Origin: Lineus longissimus
Lineage: Eukaryota; Nemertea; Pilidiophora; Heteronemertea; Lineidae
Length of the DNA: 64,000 nucleotides
Assembly (NCBI RefSeq): GCF_910592395.1
Contig: NC_088315.1
Coordinates: 5,706,501 to 5,770,500 of the forward strand
Direction: 5' to 3'
Translations under genes and position numbers: made by a program
Part shown: positions 47,702 through 61,078 of the stretch, piece after piece
Layout: every line of letters begins with the position of its first letter
Position numbering within the stretch: position 1 is the first letter of the stretch
Notes under the pieces: generated by a model
Told to the model about the DNA's origin: nothing
Databases searched by the model: none
The model's input: only the letters and a program-made list of their open reading frames with translations

Positions 47702-49992
47702 ATGGCGCTATCTTTGGAAGAGAAAGTTGAAAAATTTGCCTTATTTTCTCGATTTACAATCATATTACTGCAGGTATTCAATCATTTTGAATTTCTTTTT
47801 GTTGCCACATAACACCATAACAGTAGAACCAACTAGGCGAGACAAACAAATAATTAAGACTGCAGCACACTTTGAATTTGCTCGTTTTATGAGCAAATTA
47901 TGATTGGTGTAATAGGGAAAACTGTCCCCTACGCTGCTTGCAGTCTTACTCACAACGCAAATCGACCAAAACTCATAAATGTGAAAATCAGAATTATCAA
48001 GGTTAAGAGTAACAAGTAAATTATAGTGTGGCTTAGATATGATTACTAGGTAGGTCTAAGCTGTCGTGCACTGGCAAATCTTCTCTAAGCTGTAATAAAG
48101 CGAGTTCTGATATACCAAATATAATAATGACTGATCTTGTATTTGGCTCTTTGCAGGTTATCTTCAATGCCATCCTCCCTGATTATCCAGACACTGCGGC
48201 TTTCCGTCCTCCACGTCTTCCAGAATCAAAGACAATATGGGATGGAGTAGTGACATTCTTGCTGGGAGGATATCGCCATTGGGATGCAAATTACTTCTTA
48301 CATGTTGCAGAACATGGCTATACATATGAAAAATGCCTGGCGTTCTTTCCACTTTTTCCATGGCTAACAAGAGGCATTGCTAATACACTTTTTTACCCAC
48401 TCCAAATGGTTCTTGCCTACCACAACACATTACTGTTGAGTGCAGCCTTAGTGAATTTCATCCTATTTGTCAAATCAGCAAAAATCCTCTTCAAACTAGG
48501 AACCAAAGTTTTGCAAGATAAAACATTAGCTTACAAAGCAGCCCTGCTGTACTGCATTAATCCAGGCAGTATATTCTTCTCTGTGCCATACTCAGAAACA
48601 ACATTTGCATTTCTGTGTTTCTCAGGCTTGCTGGCCTTTGAGAAATCAATGGTAATCTCACCAGCTCCGTATTTTGGATTGGCAACATTGACACGCTCAA
48701 ATGGACTGGTCATGATTGGATTCCTTGGTTATGACCGATTTAAATCCCTTGTGAAAGGAATACAAGCTTTAGTGCAAAACCGCATGGATGACCTGGCACC
48801 ATTTATTGGTGGCCTCGGTACACTCTGTGCTATATCAATTACACCACTTTTCATCAGCGCTCTTATGTACATTTTACCATTTGCTACATTCCAAATGTAT
48901 GTTTTCAAAATATTTTGTCGAAATCAGCACAGAAAGGATTACACAAACTATACTGTGGCACCACACATTATCAAATATGGACAAGATATGGGCGAGGATG
49001 ATTTCAGATTTCCGTGGAACGGTCCTTTCCCTTGGTGCCACCAGACTTTACCAGTGTCATATTCCTATGTTCAGAACCACTACTGGGGTGTGGGGTTTCT
49101 CAGCTACTACACCGTGAACAATATTCCAAACTTTCTCTTAGCCTTACCCATTGTGATTCTGTGCAGCTGTGCAGTAATGGAATATTACATGAGGAATAAA
49201 AAATATGTCTTGACCCTTGGTTTGTATGCAGAGTTGAAGGAACCGTCCAATCAGAAAAAAGATGAGGATGCAACTGACACAGAGAATGAACTCGGATTCT
49301 ACAGTCATAGATGCTTCATCTACATTGCTCATCTGGCTGCACTGATGCTGTTTGGTGTGACTGTTGCGCATATTCAGGTCAGTAAGAGGAAATATTCCTT
49401 TGGTCATCTTAGAAGTTTTTTATGGTTGTTCTCAATCAGCAGCCGTCAAACCAGAGTTGCACTGTGGCCATGTTTCTAATATCATTTCAGGATTCATTGG
49501 TACTGTCAATAGGGATATTTCTTAATAAGATGTTGTCTTTTTCAAAAAACAGCTTTGGTTTGTGCTTTATTTGCAAGTTGAAGAGTATTGAATTTGAGGA
49601 CTTATTTTTTAGTACCAGTGTTGAGTAAACAAGGTTTCCATCAGCAGTGCTCTCTGTACTTTTTAACTTGTGCTCATTTCTTGTCGTTCCAGATCATCAC
49701 AAGAATGCTTTGCTCCTCATGCCCAGTGATCTATTGGTATGCAGCTATGCTAATGACACCAGGACACAAACCTGGAGACCTCTATAATGAATATGACGTC
49801 ATGAAGAGAGCTAAGAAGGAGAAGACGATTGAGACGGCAAAGAATTCCGATTGCAATCTGGACAATCTCCTGACTGATCAGATAATCAACCTTCGACAAA
49901 ACAATACATCGTCTAAGCTTATTATTGTTTACTTCTTGACTTATTGTGTTGTTGGAACTTTGATGTTTTGTAATAGTTTACCTTGGACATGA
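47702..49992 (+). CDS. PIGV: GPI mannosyltransferase 2, PIG-V (3 exons)
   Basis: ER multi-pass enzyme that adds the second mannose to the GPI anchor. Exons: 47702-47773, 48157-49377, 49693-49992; 530 residues (human 493). The first exon (MALSLEEKVEKFALFSR) matches the family start and joins in frame to FNAILPDYPDTAAFRPPRLP. Further matches: GGYRHWDANYFLHVAEHGY, the conserved lumenal loop with HWDA and EHGY; FFPLFPW; ALLYCINPGSIFFSVPYSE; TRSNGL; SYVQNHYWGVGFLSYY; PNFLLALPI; and the C-terminal YFLTYCVVGTLMFCNSLPWT. An ATG at 48127 lies in the intron and is not the start. Possible poly(A) signals are at 50247-50252 and 51158-51163. Confidence 0.96.
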
Positions 49993-52137
49993 TAAAGCCT
50001 CCGATATCCTCTGATCCCGAGTGTGTCATTGGAAATCGCCACTGATCTGTGAAACTGTTTCATTTCGTTTTCTAAACTGAAAAGCACTCGATTCTAAAGG
50101 ACCTGCGTGTGTGGTCAGATGTACATGTAATCAGTCATGGAATTAGTGTCCTCACTGCAGAAAGTGCATGTCTTCTTACAAATTACCGGGTAATAGACAC
50201 TTATTTCATTGTGAGGGAAGTGTTCTATACACTATATTTTCTTAAGAATAAAAATTGTGAAATCAAATTCATTTACTTTGTCCTCTTTTGTTTCCTGGGG
50301 ATGTTCAAATGGTTTTCTTCGTAGAAAACCAGAGAACATGCATGCATGTGCGCATGGTCTTCAAATTTCTGTGCAATTTCGTGTACCAAGATTATATACG
50401 GTGCTGGAAGTGTATGCCCAACCCAGGAAGACCTCAGAAATCTATTCAGCAACATCACCCTACTGGGAGAGTGGTTGTGACAGTTTTTATGATTTGTGGG
50501 AAGAACTTGATTTGATTCAATTCAGACTTGCATGGGAGATCAGTCCACTTTCTCCACTGCAAAACCTTGTCTGTGTTCTAGGCTTCATGTATCTTGTCAA
50601 ATGATGCCTTCTAAAGATTGTGCCTCTTCACCGAGACTTGTCTTTGGGAGGGTCGATCATAAAAATGCCTTTGCACATTATCCAAGGAAACTACCATTAA
50701 TTGTGTTGTGATTATCTGGGGTGATAAAACTGCAGAGTATCCATACCCCCAGGTACAATACATGTAGACAATCTGACGAGGCTGAGTGAAGTCTTTCCTG
50801 CAGTCATAGCCGAGTGATGTCATTCTGGCTTTACTATAAAGGCAGCAAGATGCACGTAAATGGATCAGGGAGGTAAAGGTATCTCATCGTGGTTTTGGAC
50901 CAAATCTGTCAAGGCCTTGATGCGGGCGGACAACAGGGACTAAAGGGGAAAAAGGATCGAGAGAGTGATGCCAAAATGCTCCATTAAAACGTTAAGAGAT
51001 TGCTCAACCACTATCTTCATGAAGGAATGTACACTTCCAAAACATTCCTGTCCATTGGACCAAGGAGACTGGACCTTCAGCTTGTCTTTTAGCATTCTTC
51101 ATTTGGTCGGACTCTTTTGTTCATTCTACTTCCCAGTGACCCATTGCTGGAGTTCATAATAAACAACATCTGACACTTTAATACACATACAAAGAGTTAC
51201 TTTATTTTACACAAATTGTATCACCCTCATGTTTACCAATTTTATGAATTTCTGTTTATAGCATAATAACATACATGAGGTAAATGTACCATTACTATTT
51301 CAGATGATATTTATGCCAGAACATCTAAGGACATTGAACACCCAGTGCATGTATGTTTGCCACTAGGGCCAAGAGAAATATCAATCTGGGACATTACAGA
51401 CTACTGTAGAAGATGCTCACACAATAACCCTCAAAATGTAAAGTGAACGCAGTTTAAGTACTACATGAATGACGAAGATCTGTCAAAATGACCAAATGTA
51501 AAGCGCTGTTCTTAATTTTCACTAATTGTGGCTATGGTCAACAGATAGTGTCCGTTGCAATTTCACCTACATGTCTATGTCCACCTCAAGTTAACACATG
51601 CACTATGTTGGAACAAGATTTGTACATGTACTTGCAGTGAACATTACTTTAAAATGAACCATTATTATTAGATTTGGACTGTCATCCCATGTACAATGTA
51701 TGCAACAGCAAATGATGTATACAGCATTGACGCAAAAAACCAAACAAAGCACATCCAATATTTATGAAACCTGAATCGATGTCAACCCAAAGCTGATGTG
51801 TAAATCAAACCTTCTTGAATATTCAGTATCCCACTTCAGCATGTCACAAACATTCAGCATTTGGACTACGCCTTTTAATCCAAAAATCTTGCTTCACCCC
51901 AAACAGACACCGAAATGCCAAACAGTTTTATGGTTGGGCATTTCTCACAAAGAGTGTCTTATGTCTTGACTCCTAATATCAATTCCAAGTGTCAAATCTT
52001 GACCAAGAAAAATATTCGAGACTCCTGCCTTGGGGCAAGCCCTTCATTCTTGCTCCTGAACAACTAGTTTGTTCCCAGGAATATAGGCTTTAGCCCAAGA
52101 TATTGTATTGTCAAATAGTCACTGGAAAGCCAAACAA
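49993..52137. other. Converging 3' UTRs of PIGV and SUPT5H
   Basis: No coding sequence. PIGV (plus) has AATAAA at 50247 and 51158; SUPT5H (minus) has its signal at 51201-51206. If the distal PIGV signal is used, the two transcripts end within about 50 bases of each other. Open frames such as 50257-50604 are UTR sequence without family resemblance. Confidence 0.6.
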
Positions 52138-55100
52138 CTATTGGTTTGGCATTTTGCACAAAGAGTTCAAATGGAGAAGTTTCAGGTCCCCTTTGTCGGT
52201 CTTCACTACTCCTTCCATTCCGTCAATGCTAAGTAATGTTCCAGTTGTCTCACGGTCCTCACCAATCAACACTTTGACCTGAAAAATAATCATGAGTTGG
52301 GTTAATGTTCATTGGACAATGCCACTGCATACAAATAAACATCAAAACCATGTTTTGAATGGGAACCATGATTACATGTAAGAGTGAATTGAGAAGAAGA
52401 AGAATACTAGAATGCCCTCTACTCACCTTGTCACCACCATCTGGTCGCACTGGTTCTAAATGTTCACCCGCAATATTCACCACCTTGCCCTCTTCTGGCA
52501 AAAACACTGAACACATTCCACCCTGAAACATTGATAAAAATGGTATATGATACTTAAAATATCAGGCATATAATTATTTCAATGTATCCATCAAATACAT
52601 CCCTCTTCGAATTGACTTCCAATTGGATTTTCATGCATTATAGGCAGCCGGGCTAAATTATCTACAGCTGATTAACTGTGTGATGAATACATATTTAAGA
52701 GACTCACCGTGACACTTCTGACCACTCCTTGCTGTAAAATAAGCGCCGCTTTATCATGGCTGTCTTTTACCCGAACTTCTATGTCAATAGTCTGCCACTC
52801 CGCCAAGCTGTGTTCCATACCCGCTCCAGGTGTCTGGGGCGTGAATGGCGCCCCTGGTGTCATGGGGCTATATCCCATTGGTGAGGGCGAGGGCGACGAA
52901 CCGTAGCCACCTGGTGAAGGTGTATTATGGTAACCTGATGGGCTCGGCGTGCCAGCGTAACTACTAGGACTTGGATTAGCTGCAAAAGAATAACCAAATA
53001 TGGTCTAAAGCAGAAGACAGAACGAGATCTAAGAACATCCAAATCTAAAACTTCAGTATGATAATCATGTTATGGCTTTTGTTTACATCGGAATGATTTT
53101 GGCAGCAGACTTTTTTCACTTCAATATTTAATTGTCAAAAATCTTTTCTGAGTACTGAAAACATGATATTCAGCCTTACCTGCATAAGCATTAGGTGAAG
53201 GTGTCGACTGGTACGGTGAGTAGCCACTGCCTGGAGTCTGTGGTGTGTATGGTCCAGAGGGGCTTGCGTCTGGTTGGTAACCCGGGGTGGAGGGATTTGG
53301 TGCAGGGCTATATGCTGGTGATGGTGATGGTTCATCGTCGTAAGAATAGTCAAAATCGTTTGGCCTGAAAAAAACGATGTCAATACTTTCATGTCCCATC
53401 AAGAAACAAAGAGACAATTCATCAGCCTGAAAACTGCTGAATCTTCCTACTGGTACTGGTGGAGGTCATCTGGAATGAACAAGTCTTACCTTGAAGGTGT
53501 GTTAGCATTAGCAGGATCCCAAGCACTCTGACCAGGAGTGTGACCACCGTCATGTCTTGGCGTCTGGCCACCATAGTGAGGCGTTCTGCTCCCATCATGC
53601 TGTGGCGTCTGTGAACCGTACATTGGGGTCCTGGAGCCATACATCGGTGTCTGACTGCCATGCATTGGTGTGCGTCCACCCCAGGTTGATGTTGGACGAC
53701 CTGTGCGACCAGTCCTGTAATAAGGAAGGAATGAGATACATTAAAATGCTATCAAAGCTCCCTTTAATTGAAGTTGGAATTAAAGGCAAATGTTCAAAAG
53801 GCATTTCTCAGGACAAAAGGCTGACAGAACAGGGACTATATACACCAGGATGTCGACTAATGATTTTGTCTTGTGTGAAAATATCTTGAAGTCAAATGTC
53901 TATTGAGGACAATTACGCAGTTTGGTAGAAGATACATACGTGAGAGTACTGAGTCTGTTTCTGTCCACATTGATTGTCTTGCAACTTGTATGTAGCTCCA
54001 CACGGGCCATGGTGTCAGTGGCATCCTTTACAATACCAATATAACCTAAAGACAACAAGGATAATTGTATCATTAAGGGCATGCTTAAAGTTTTACGAAA
54101 ACACCCAATAGACACAACATACTTTTGTATAAACAACTAGTGTGGGATCAAGCTCTCAAAATCTAGCTTTACATAGGATAGCTTGGCCATAAATGACACC
54201 AACAAGACACCGCAGTGGCATATATTTGTTAGCCAAAGCTTCGCTAAGCAGAAAAAACGAACAGCTTTTAAATCTAAATCTCTTAAGATCTCAACATTTT
54301 ATGGACTTTTAGCTGAAAACCCTAGCAAGTAGTGTACCAACCTTTGAATGGACCCTGTATAATTCTAACTGTCTGTCCAATAAGTTCAGTATCCCTCCTA
54401 TTCCTTCCTCCGCGTCCCATACCCTGCTGACCTCCACCTCCACCTCCACCGCCACTTGGATGTGCGGGGCTAGAAATCCTCGGTGACATTGGCACGTACC
54501 CTAATGACCCTGTGGATTGCTTCACACCACCGGCCAATGCCAAATGCCTTGTTTTACAGACAAATACACCACCATTTTCTGTCATCATTCGTGAGAACAG
54601 GAATGCAAAGTGGCGGTATAAATGCTTGATCTCTCCTTGACGACCCTGTCATAGGAAATGGAGAAGTTTATAAATTTCACTTGACCGTCAGTCACCAGTC
54701 TCTTCCTTTTGGGCCAAGTAATATCAAGCAGGAAGTCTTAATACTAGTTATTTGGACTTAAATGTGATTAATTGTAAAATAAGATAGTGAAAAATAGACC
54801 TACCGAGTGAGGTCCATCTAGCACCTTGACCACATCCTTCACCTGGATGTTGTTATTTTCTGCATCTAGAGCAACAGCATTTCGAGTATCTTTTTTCTTG
54901 GCCACAGCATTGTGTTTCAGGGACTGAACCTTGCTGTGCATATCAAGGACTTGGAATGTCTCTCTTTCGATTCGTACGATCACACCGACCGTCTGGGGAC
55001 TGAAAACAAATTTAAAGGTCAAAATCTATCTAACATTATAAATATGGCAAATAAATACATGTAGTGTCCACGTCTATTGCTTACTGAAATGAACAAGAGG

Positions 55101-58100
55101 TAAGCAAACATTTGATTCTTCCTTTTCCCCTTCAACTGGTTTGCTCTATCGCAAGACCGCAATTTTCATTTTGGTAGCGACCAGGGATATGATTCATTTC
55201 AGGTTTGATGCATCATTACTCACTCAAGCTGTACAAGATCTCCAAACTGAAACTGTCCAAGTGAATCCACACCAGTGGCCATGTCTGTACAAAGTTGAAG
55301 GTCCTTGGGCAGTACTTTCATCTGGAAACAAAGGCGATTGGAGGTAATAAAGATTATTATTATTGTACTATAGATGTTCCATGGCCTATTGGCTGCAGCA
55401 AGGTGTCCAATTCTGAGCAGAGTGTCTCTGTGGTACTTTCTCCAGGTGACCTTTGTCAAGTTTGGGGGTGCAACAGCTTACCATTTATGTAGGCACAAAA
55501 TAAACAAATTCTAAATATGAATGATATAAAATATCTTCTGAACATCTACTAGCTTTCTCTTCGTCTCAATAACAAAATATTTGCATGTATACGGCGCTGC
55601 AAGTAGTGGCCTACACAGAGTATCTAAAGCTCTTTTAACTCTGCAGTGAGTTTAGAGACTGGCTAAAACAATTACCTCGTGCATTGTGAGATCAGAATAA
55701 ACGACAGCCATGTTTTCCATGACCCGCACAATCAAGCCAGTGTCACCTTCATAGCGTCCACCAATGCACTTCACGTGGTCTCCCATCTTGAAGTACTTCT
55801 TCAACTCGTATGATGGGAAATCAATCGGGTCCTGGATTCAAGAAATATGTAAGAAATAACATGTAAGAATATGAAAACAGGCAAGAAATACAAATATAAG
55901 AAATATGAAAATTTGAATGATTTTTAGGAACCAGCATTCTTGATGAATTTTTGCCAACACTATTCATGCTGGTTTGCAACCTTCGAAGAGCGAGTTCATC
56001 AAAACCATATCTGTTAGCAGCAACAATTTCTTGACTTACATGTACAAGGCAGTTTCTATGTCCAACACTTGACAAGAGATACTGCAAGAATACTGTCTAC
56101 TGACCTTGAGATCCTCGTGTTTTGGCATCACTGTAATCTTGTTTCCATCAATCTTGATGACCTTTCCTTGCAGATGAATCAACTCTCCCTCGCACACCTC
56201 AACCATGTCACCAGACGCAAAGTTATGGGTCACCTCTGCTGAAGATTTAGCCTTTGGTATCACTGGATTCCAGTCAAGGATACACTTAGCTTACATAATA
56301 CATTCGACTCAACTTTGTCAAAATGGCTACACATATGCTTTTCAATACAATCACCTCTTGGACAGCATTACTGAAATTATGGTTTTTAGGAAAGGATACA
56401 CTCCATGTCTATATCTTCTGGCTGATCCTCAAACCTCTCCAGCTCCGACAATGTCGGCTTACATCCTTCAGCCACGATAGCCGACATCACAAATGCCTTG
56501 TAGAGGAAGCCTTTCCTGTCGTAGCGATTGCCTTCAAAGATGAGGAAGTCTCCGTCTGTGGTCACCTCACCACCAATGGCCCTGATCGCGTCAACATCAA
56601 ATAGCTTCAGGGCTGGGCGACGTTTAAGTTTTCTTTTTTCTGCATCCTAAAATAAAATTGGCAAAGTATGTTCAGGGACCTCCACAATGTCGTTTGATCA
56701 GGAACAGCACCCGGACAAATTCCCCTTTTCACTGAGCATTCGAAAAGTTTTGCTGCCAACCTGGACAAAAGCGAATTGACGCTGTTATGACATACTGCCT
56801 GACCCTTTTTCAGCCCTAGTGTGAAGTGCTTTTAAACAAATGCGAGACTTACATTACTGCTTGTCCTCAATGCACCTCGCATTCTAGTGTAGTCGATGCG
56901 AGGTATCAGTTTCAAGTTGACCATATTCTGTGAAGGTTCCACATAGTCCACTTGGGCCAAATCGTCCTTGAAAACACCTCGTTTTAACCTGACCCAGGCT
57001 TTTGGTTTGAGTTCGACTTTTTCTTTGACCACTTTCAGTACGTCTGTCATCTCCTTGATGGGTACCATCTGGTATAGAGAGAATAAGGTTTTGGTCAAGT
57101 GAAACATTGCAAAGATCCTCTAATTACTAAGACTACTTATACATGTAGACTGATGGAAGTACAGAGACGAGTACATACATGTACATCAATTTGAGCTCTA
57201 ACCGGATTATGACATAAGAATTTCTGCCATAATTCAAGTGATTTCATATAACAATGAAGGGATCTGTGCAGTTTCCCACATAAATCATCATTACTTTCTT
57301 AACCATTCAGAAAAGAATTGTTACTTTACCTGTTGTGTCCATTTTCCCATACGTAGGTTACCAATGCCCTCTATTGCCTGTTTGACGTGAGTCTGTTTGA
57401 ATGCCTCAATGTATACATAACCTTTGAGACCCTCTTTTGCAATGATTGCCTTGATTTGTAAGGGCTGTAATAAAGAAAAACAACAATCGTTTTTAAAACA
57501 AAAGCTAGGATATTCAAAATAAAAGACCAAGATGGCAGTTCAGCTCTTACGCTGAAATCAAGACCAACAGCATGGAAATCTGTATCCAAAACTGTGTCTC
57601 GTATCATCGTGTCATAAACTTTCAGAAATTTTCTTAAAATATCCCAGCCCTGTTTACCTCATCAGTGAACTGGTAGGCAACCATCTTCCTCATCATGGCA
57701 ACACATGTTGCTTTCTCCTCTCCCATCTTACACTTGACCACCCACAAGTTAGGATCCTTCACACCGGGAAGGAGACCTTGCTGAGTGATTTCATCAGACA
57801 TCTCTTCCCCTTCACCGAAGCGCTCGGCCACCGATGTCTCGGCATATTTTCTTCTGTAGTATTCTTCAATTTCATCTTCATCTTTGCTGAAAATTGAAAA
57901 TTCATAGCACTCACAGCATTCGTTATTTTCTATAGTATAAATGACACTAACACTATAACAGTAATGAATGAAAATAGATCTATGTATCCAACTTTGATGC
58001 TCTAGCTCAGGACCTACATCTCACCTATGATGAACGCACAAACAGCGAACAAAATTTCCCAACTAACCTCATAATCTCAGCAAGACGTCTCTCTCCCTCC

Positions 58101-58753
58101 ATTTCTCGGTGACTGGGGCCAGACTCGATGATCGACTTGCGATCAATGATATCCTCTGCCCCCTCCTCCCAATCTTCCTCTTCTTCTTCACCCTCCTCAT
58201 CGACCTCTGCAAAATATCAGATCAACTTGTTCATAAACCCCGATATTTTCAAGAAAACTCCACATTGCCAAGGAGGCTTTCACTGGCCATCACCACTTGA
58301 CTGCCGACATGATAAGAAGCAAACAAACTGCTTACCGGCTTCATCCAGGATGAAATCTGTGTATCTTGGTTTCTTTTTCCTTCGCCCTTCATCTTTCTCC
58401 TCTTCATAGTATTGCTCATCAAAACTACCATCTTCTGAATCCTCCGCCCCAAGATCCTCTCCTTCTGGTTCACTCTCTGCTGGACCACTGCCAGCCTCAC
58501 TACCACTGCCAGCTACTTCTTCCGCCTAAAATGACAAAGATTTTTCTATGAAATTAAAATAATTCTTTCCCTACCAAAGAAGGCTAGTGCTTTCTCTAAG
58601 GCATATTTGAAAGAAGGTGGCGGCATGCTATGTTTTTTATGAATTCCAAAGACACTAGACAGTCATCATGCTAAAATATAGAATCACCTCACTTCCATGG
58701 AATCCACTCCCCTCATCACTCTCTCCACCAGAGAAATCATCACTGTCAGACAT
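52138..58753 (-). CDS. SUPT5H: Transcription elongation factor SPT5 (18 coding exons)
   Basis: Large DSIF subunit, which with SPT4 binds Pol II and controls pausing and elongation. Exons in transcript order: 58753-58688, 58525-58336, 58206-58068, 57886-57658, 57464-57330, 57068-56853, 56646-56400, 56262-56105, 55831-55676, 55321-55224, 54999-54804, 54645-54342, 54045-53940, 53714-53490, 53364-53180, 52979-52708, 52522-52427, 52278-52138; 1052 residues (human 1087), all phases agree. Layout: acidic start (1-130); NGN domain with [16 protein letters not shown] and [22 protein letters not shown] repeats with [52 protein letters not shown] and [22 protein letters not shown]1 (about 750-820) of GS(R/Q)TPMYG repeats, the P-TEFb target type; proline-rich CTR2 (SPSP, TPGY repeats); a final KOW ending [13 protein letters not shown] Gly run in the twelfth exon is longer than usual. 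A 5' noncoding exon is implied by an acceptor near 58773. Confidence 0.97.
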
Positions 58754-59752
58754 TATGGCTCAAGTCCAAGCAATCTGTAAAGATATAAATAAAATAGTAT
58801 TAAATTTGAAACCAAAAAAAGACTAATAGTGTGGCTTCGATCTGATCAAAATTTGCATGTGCATGATGTACTGCAATGCAATTGCAAGTGCAAGTTTTCA
58901 TGCAGTGCAGAAAAAAAAATCTGAATGTGGCAGAACAATAGCTTTATTTTTGATAATTCCAAAGGTGTATCTAATGTATTTTCATATTCTACAAGCTGTA
59001 CAACACGTAGGGTATATATAAGTACCTGTCGCAGTTCTCAAAATAATGTAAAAAGGTAAATTTGAGAGTCGAAATTGCTGAAAATTCAGGAAAGTACAAC
59101 AGCCTCGTTTTGGCTAGTATGAAGTCCTTCAGAGCTAGCAAGAACTTCGCGATGCCACTTCGTATCTGCACTCTGCTCAAATTCAGAAATATAAAAGAGG
59201 TATGATAACAATTATTCGTTACTTTCCTTTTATTAACGAATCCGTGTGGTGTAAGGGGTCGAAAATATCAAAATTAGATTTGTTCTCATATTTCTCAAAT
59301 ATTACTGAAACTAAAAATCAAATGCCCAAAATACATAATTTATACAAAAATTAACTTGACCTACTTACATAATTACTTTCTAATTAGTTGTAAGTAAACT
59401 CTCTTAACTGCTAAATTGGTGACTGTTAGGCTTTCCAAGCTGCTAGAATATAGTATATCTGTTTCATAGATCACACTGGTAAACATGATTTACAATTTTA
59501 TGACGAAATTGGCTTGGAATTCTATAAACTCCATTTGATGACGTCACGGCCTCCTCGTTTCTCTATTCATCAAAGTGCGCCATATTGTGTGCGTGTCTGA
59601 TGCAACTTTGGCATGACAGCCAGAAAAACTCGCGAATTCAGAAGGATAATGGAGAACTAAATTCCTTACATTATGCTTATACGAAAGACATAGATGCAAT
59701 GCACATCTAGGTTCACAAAACTGACTCGTACTTAAATCATAAAACTGTGAAT
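58754..59752. other. SUPT5H 5' flank
   Basis: No coding sequence is seen. The stretch should hold the SUPT5H 5' noncoding exon and first intron. The best promoter candidate is the CRE cluster at 59539. AT-rich elsewhere. Confidence 0.45.
59539..59546. promoter_or_regulatory. CRE palindrome TGACGTCA
   Basis: A perfect CREB/ATF site in a CpG-richer patch with GCGCCATATTG just downstream (59578-59588, YY1-like). It lies about 0.8 kb upstream of the SUPT5H start and 0.2 kb upstream of the plus-strand ATG at 59753, so it could serve a divergent pair. Confidence 0.5.
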
Positions 59753-59832
59753 ATGTCCCTCGAAAGTGTGTTTGCCAATCCCCCAAACTTGGTCGGGGTT
59801 GTCAAAGAAATGGAGACCGAGGACAAAGAAAG
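59753..59832 (+). CDS. Possible first exon of an unidentified plus-strand gene
   Basis: An ATG opens MSLESVFANPPNLVGVVKEM then ETEDKE and runs to a donor-like AAAG|GTCGAG (GT at 59833). If not spliced, the frame stops at 59872 after 39 codons. The residue mix looks coding and the position, just past the CRE and back-to-back with SUPT5H, suits a gene start, but I do not recognise it. I found no second exon in the remaining 4 kb; a long first intron would be needed. Confidence 0.35.
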
Positions 59833-60750
59833 GTCGAGTATAGCGACGAGAATACATCCTTGTTACCTATAAATTTCCTTCAAAATCAGCACATATATTG
59901 CGACAATGGATTCATATAAATGAAATGCAGGTCGAAGGTAACATATCTGGGAAATTTGAGGATAAAACTTGGAAGAAACTAGCTCTGATGTTGGATGCAT
60001 AAATTATGCAAATTAGGACGGGGCAGAACTTGGTCGGGGAAGTGAGATTTTCTGTTCAAACTTCTCTTTCTGTGGGGGGAGTCGTAGTCTTTATTTCAAA
60101 TTTGATTTCATATCTGTAATCGTTGTTCTTAGTTCAGCATGATCCAGCTTTAGTGGGGTTTAATTTCTTGCATGCTTCAAACTGGGGGGTTTTCTTCGCG
60201 AAAAATTGGGAAATTTTTGGAAAATTTCTCTGTAGGGCAAATACTTGGATCAGTCTATTTATGGTTGGGGTGGCGTGAGTTGGCAGCCATTTGCGCGGGT
60301 AGTACTCATATTTTTTAGCGGGTAAGTTGGCTTCTGGAAATTGTTTGGTTGTTGCCAAGCAGCAGTGAATAAGTTATTGCACAATACAATGTATAACCAA
60401 CAATTTGCGATGAGATCTAGTCTCTCCTGTGATATGCTGATGTGCTGGCATACCAGTACTGGCAGTAAATTGTCTGGTGAACACTTAACAGAAATCGAAC
60501 TGGGACCGGGCATTTTTATTTGGAGAAACAAAAGATGATTGATATTGATTTTTGTGGTGTGAATGAAATTATGAAGTAATGCCTCTGGCAAGAAGTTTTC
60601 TATTGTAAATAACTGAAACTCTGAAATGGAATTTTAATAGACAATAGTATAGATAAGGATAACACGGCTTTAGTTTTTGCAGTTTCCAGAAAACGGGCTT
60701 TCCAGGGTCTGGAAACTGACTTGGACTTAGTAATACTACTTGGATGGTCT

Positions 60751-60771
60751 GGGGGGGGGGGGGGGGGGGGG
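60751..60771 (+). repeat. G21 homopolymer
   Basis: Twenty-one consecutive G, the longest homopolymer in the window. Confidence 0.95.
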
Positions 60772-61059
60772 ATGGATAATGGGGCATGTTTCTGGATTGG
60801 CTGACAACATATAAAATCTGTGCAAGTCTTTCTGGGTGGGCTCCTGCTTCATGGAGGTGAGACAGGATAGTGGGGATGGGGTGTCATAAGATTAAAAGAT
60901 AGATTTATGAATCCGTATTGCCCGGGCATGCAGGGCCTTTCCTACTAGACAAGAGACTAGTAGTCCTGTATTGGACCTACAAAGTCATAAAGCAACAACT
61001 TTCAGGCCTAGGTATTGATACAGGGCTAGGCCTTGCAAAAAATTACATTGTAAGAAGTC

Positions 61060-61078
61060 GGGGGGGGGGGGGGGGGGG
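61060..61078 (+). repeat. G19 homopolymer
   Basis: Nineteen consecutive G, about 300 bases from the G21 run and on the same strand. Confidence 0.95.

Noticed and set aside
48127-48156. ATG at 48127 as the PIGV start
   Set aside because: It lies in the intron before the acceptor at 48155-48156. The exon at 47702-47773 matches the family N-terminus and joins in phase.
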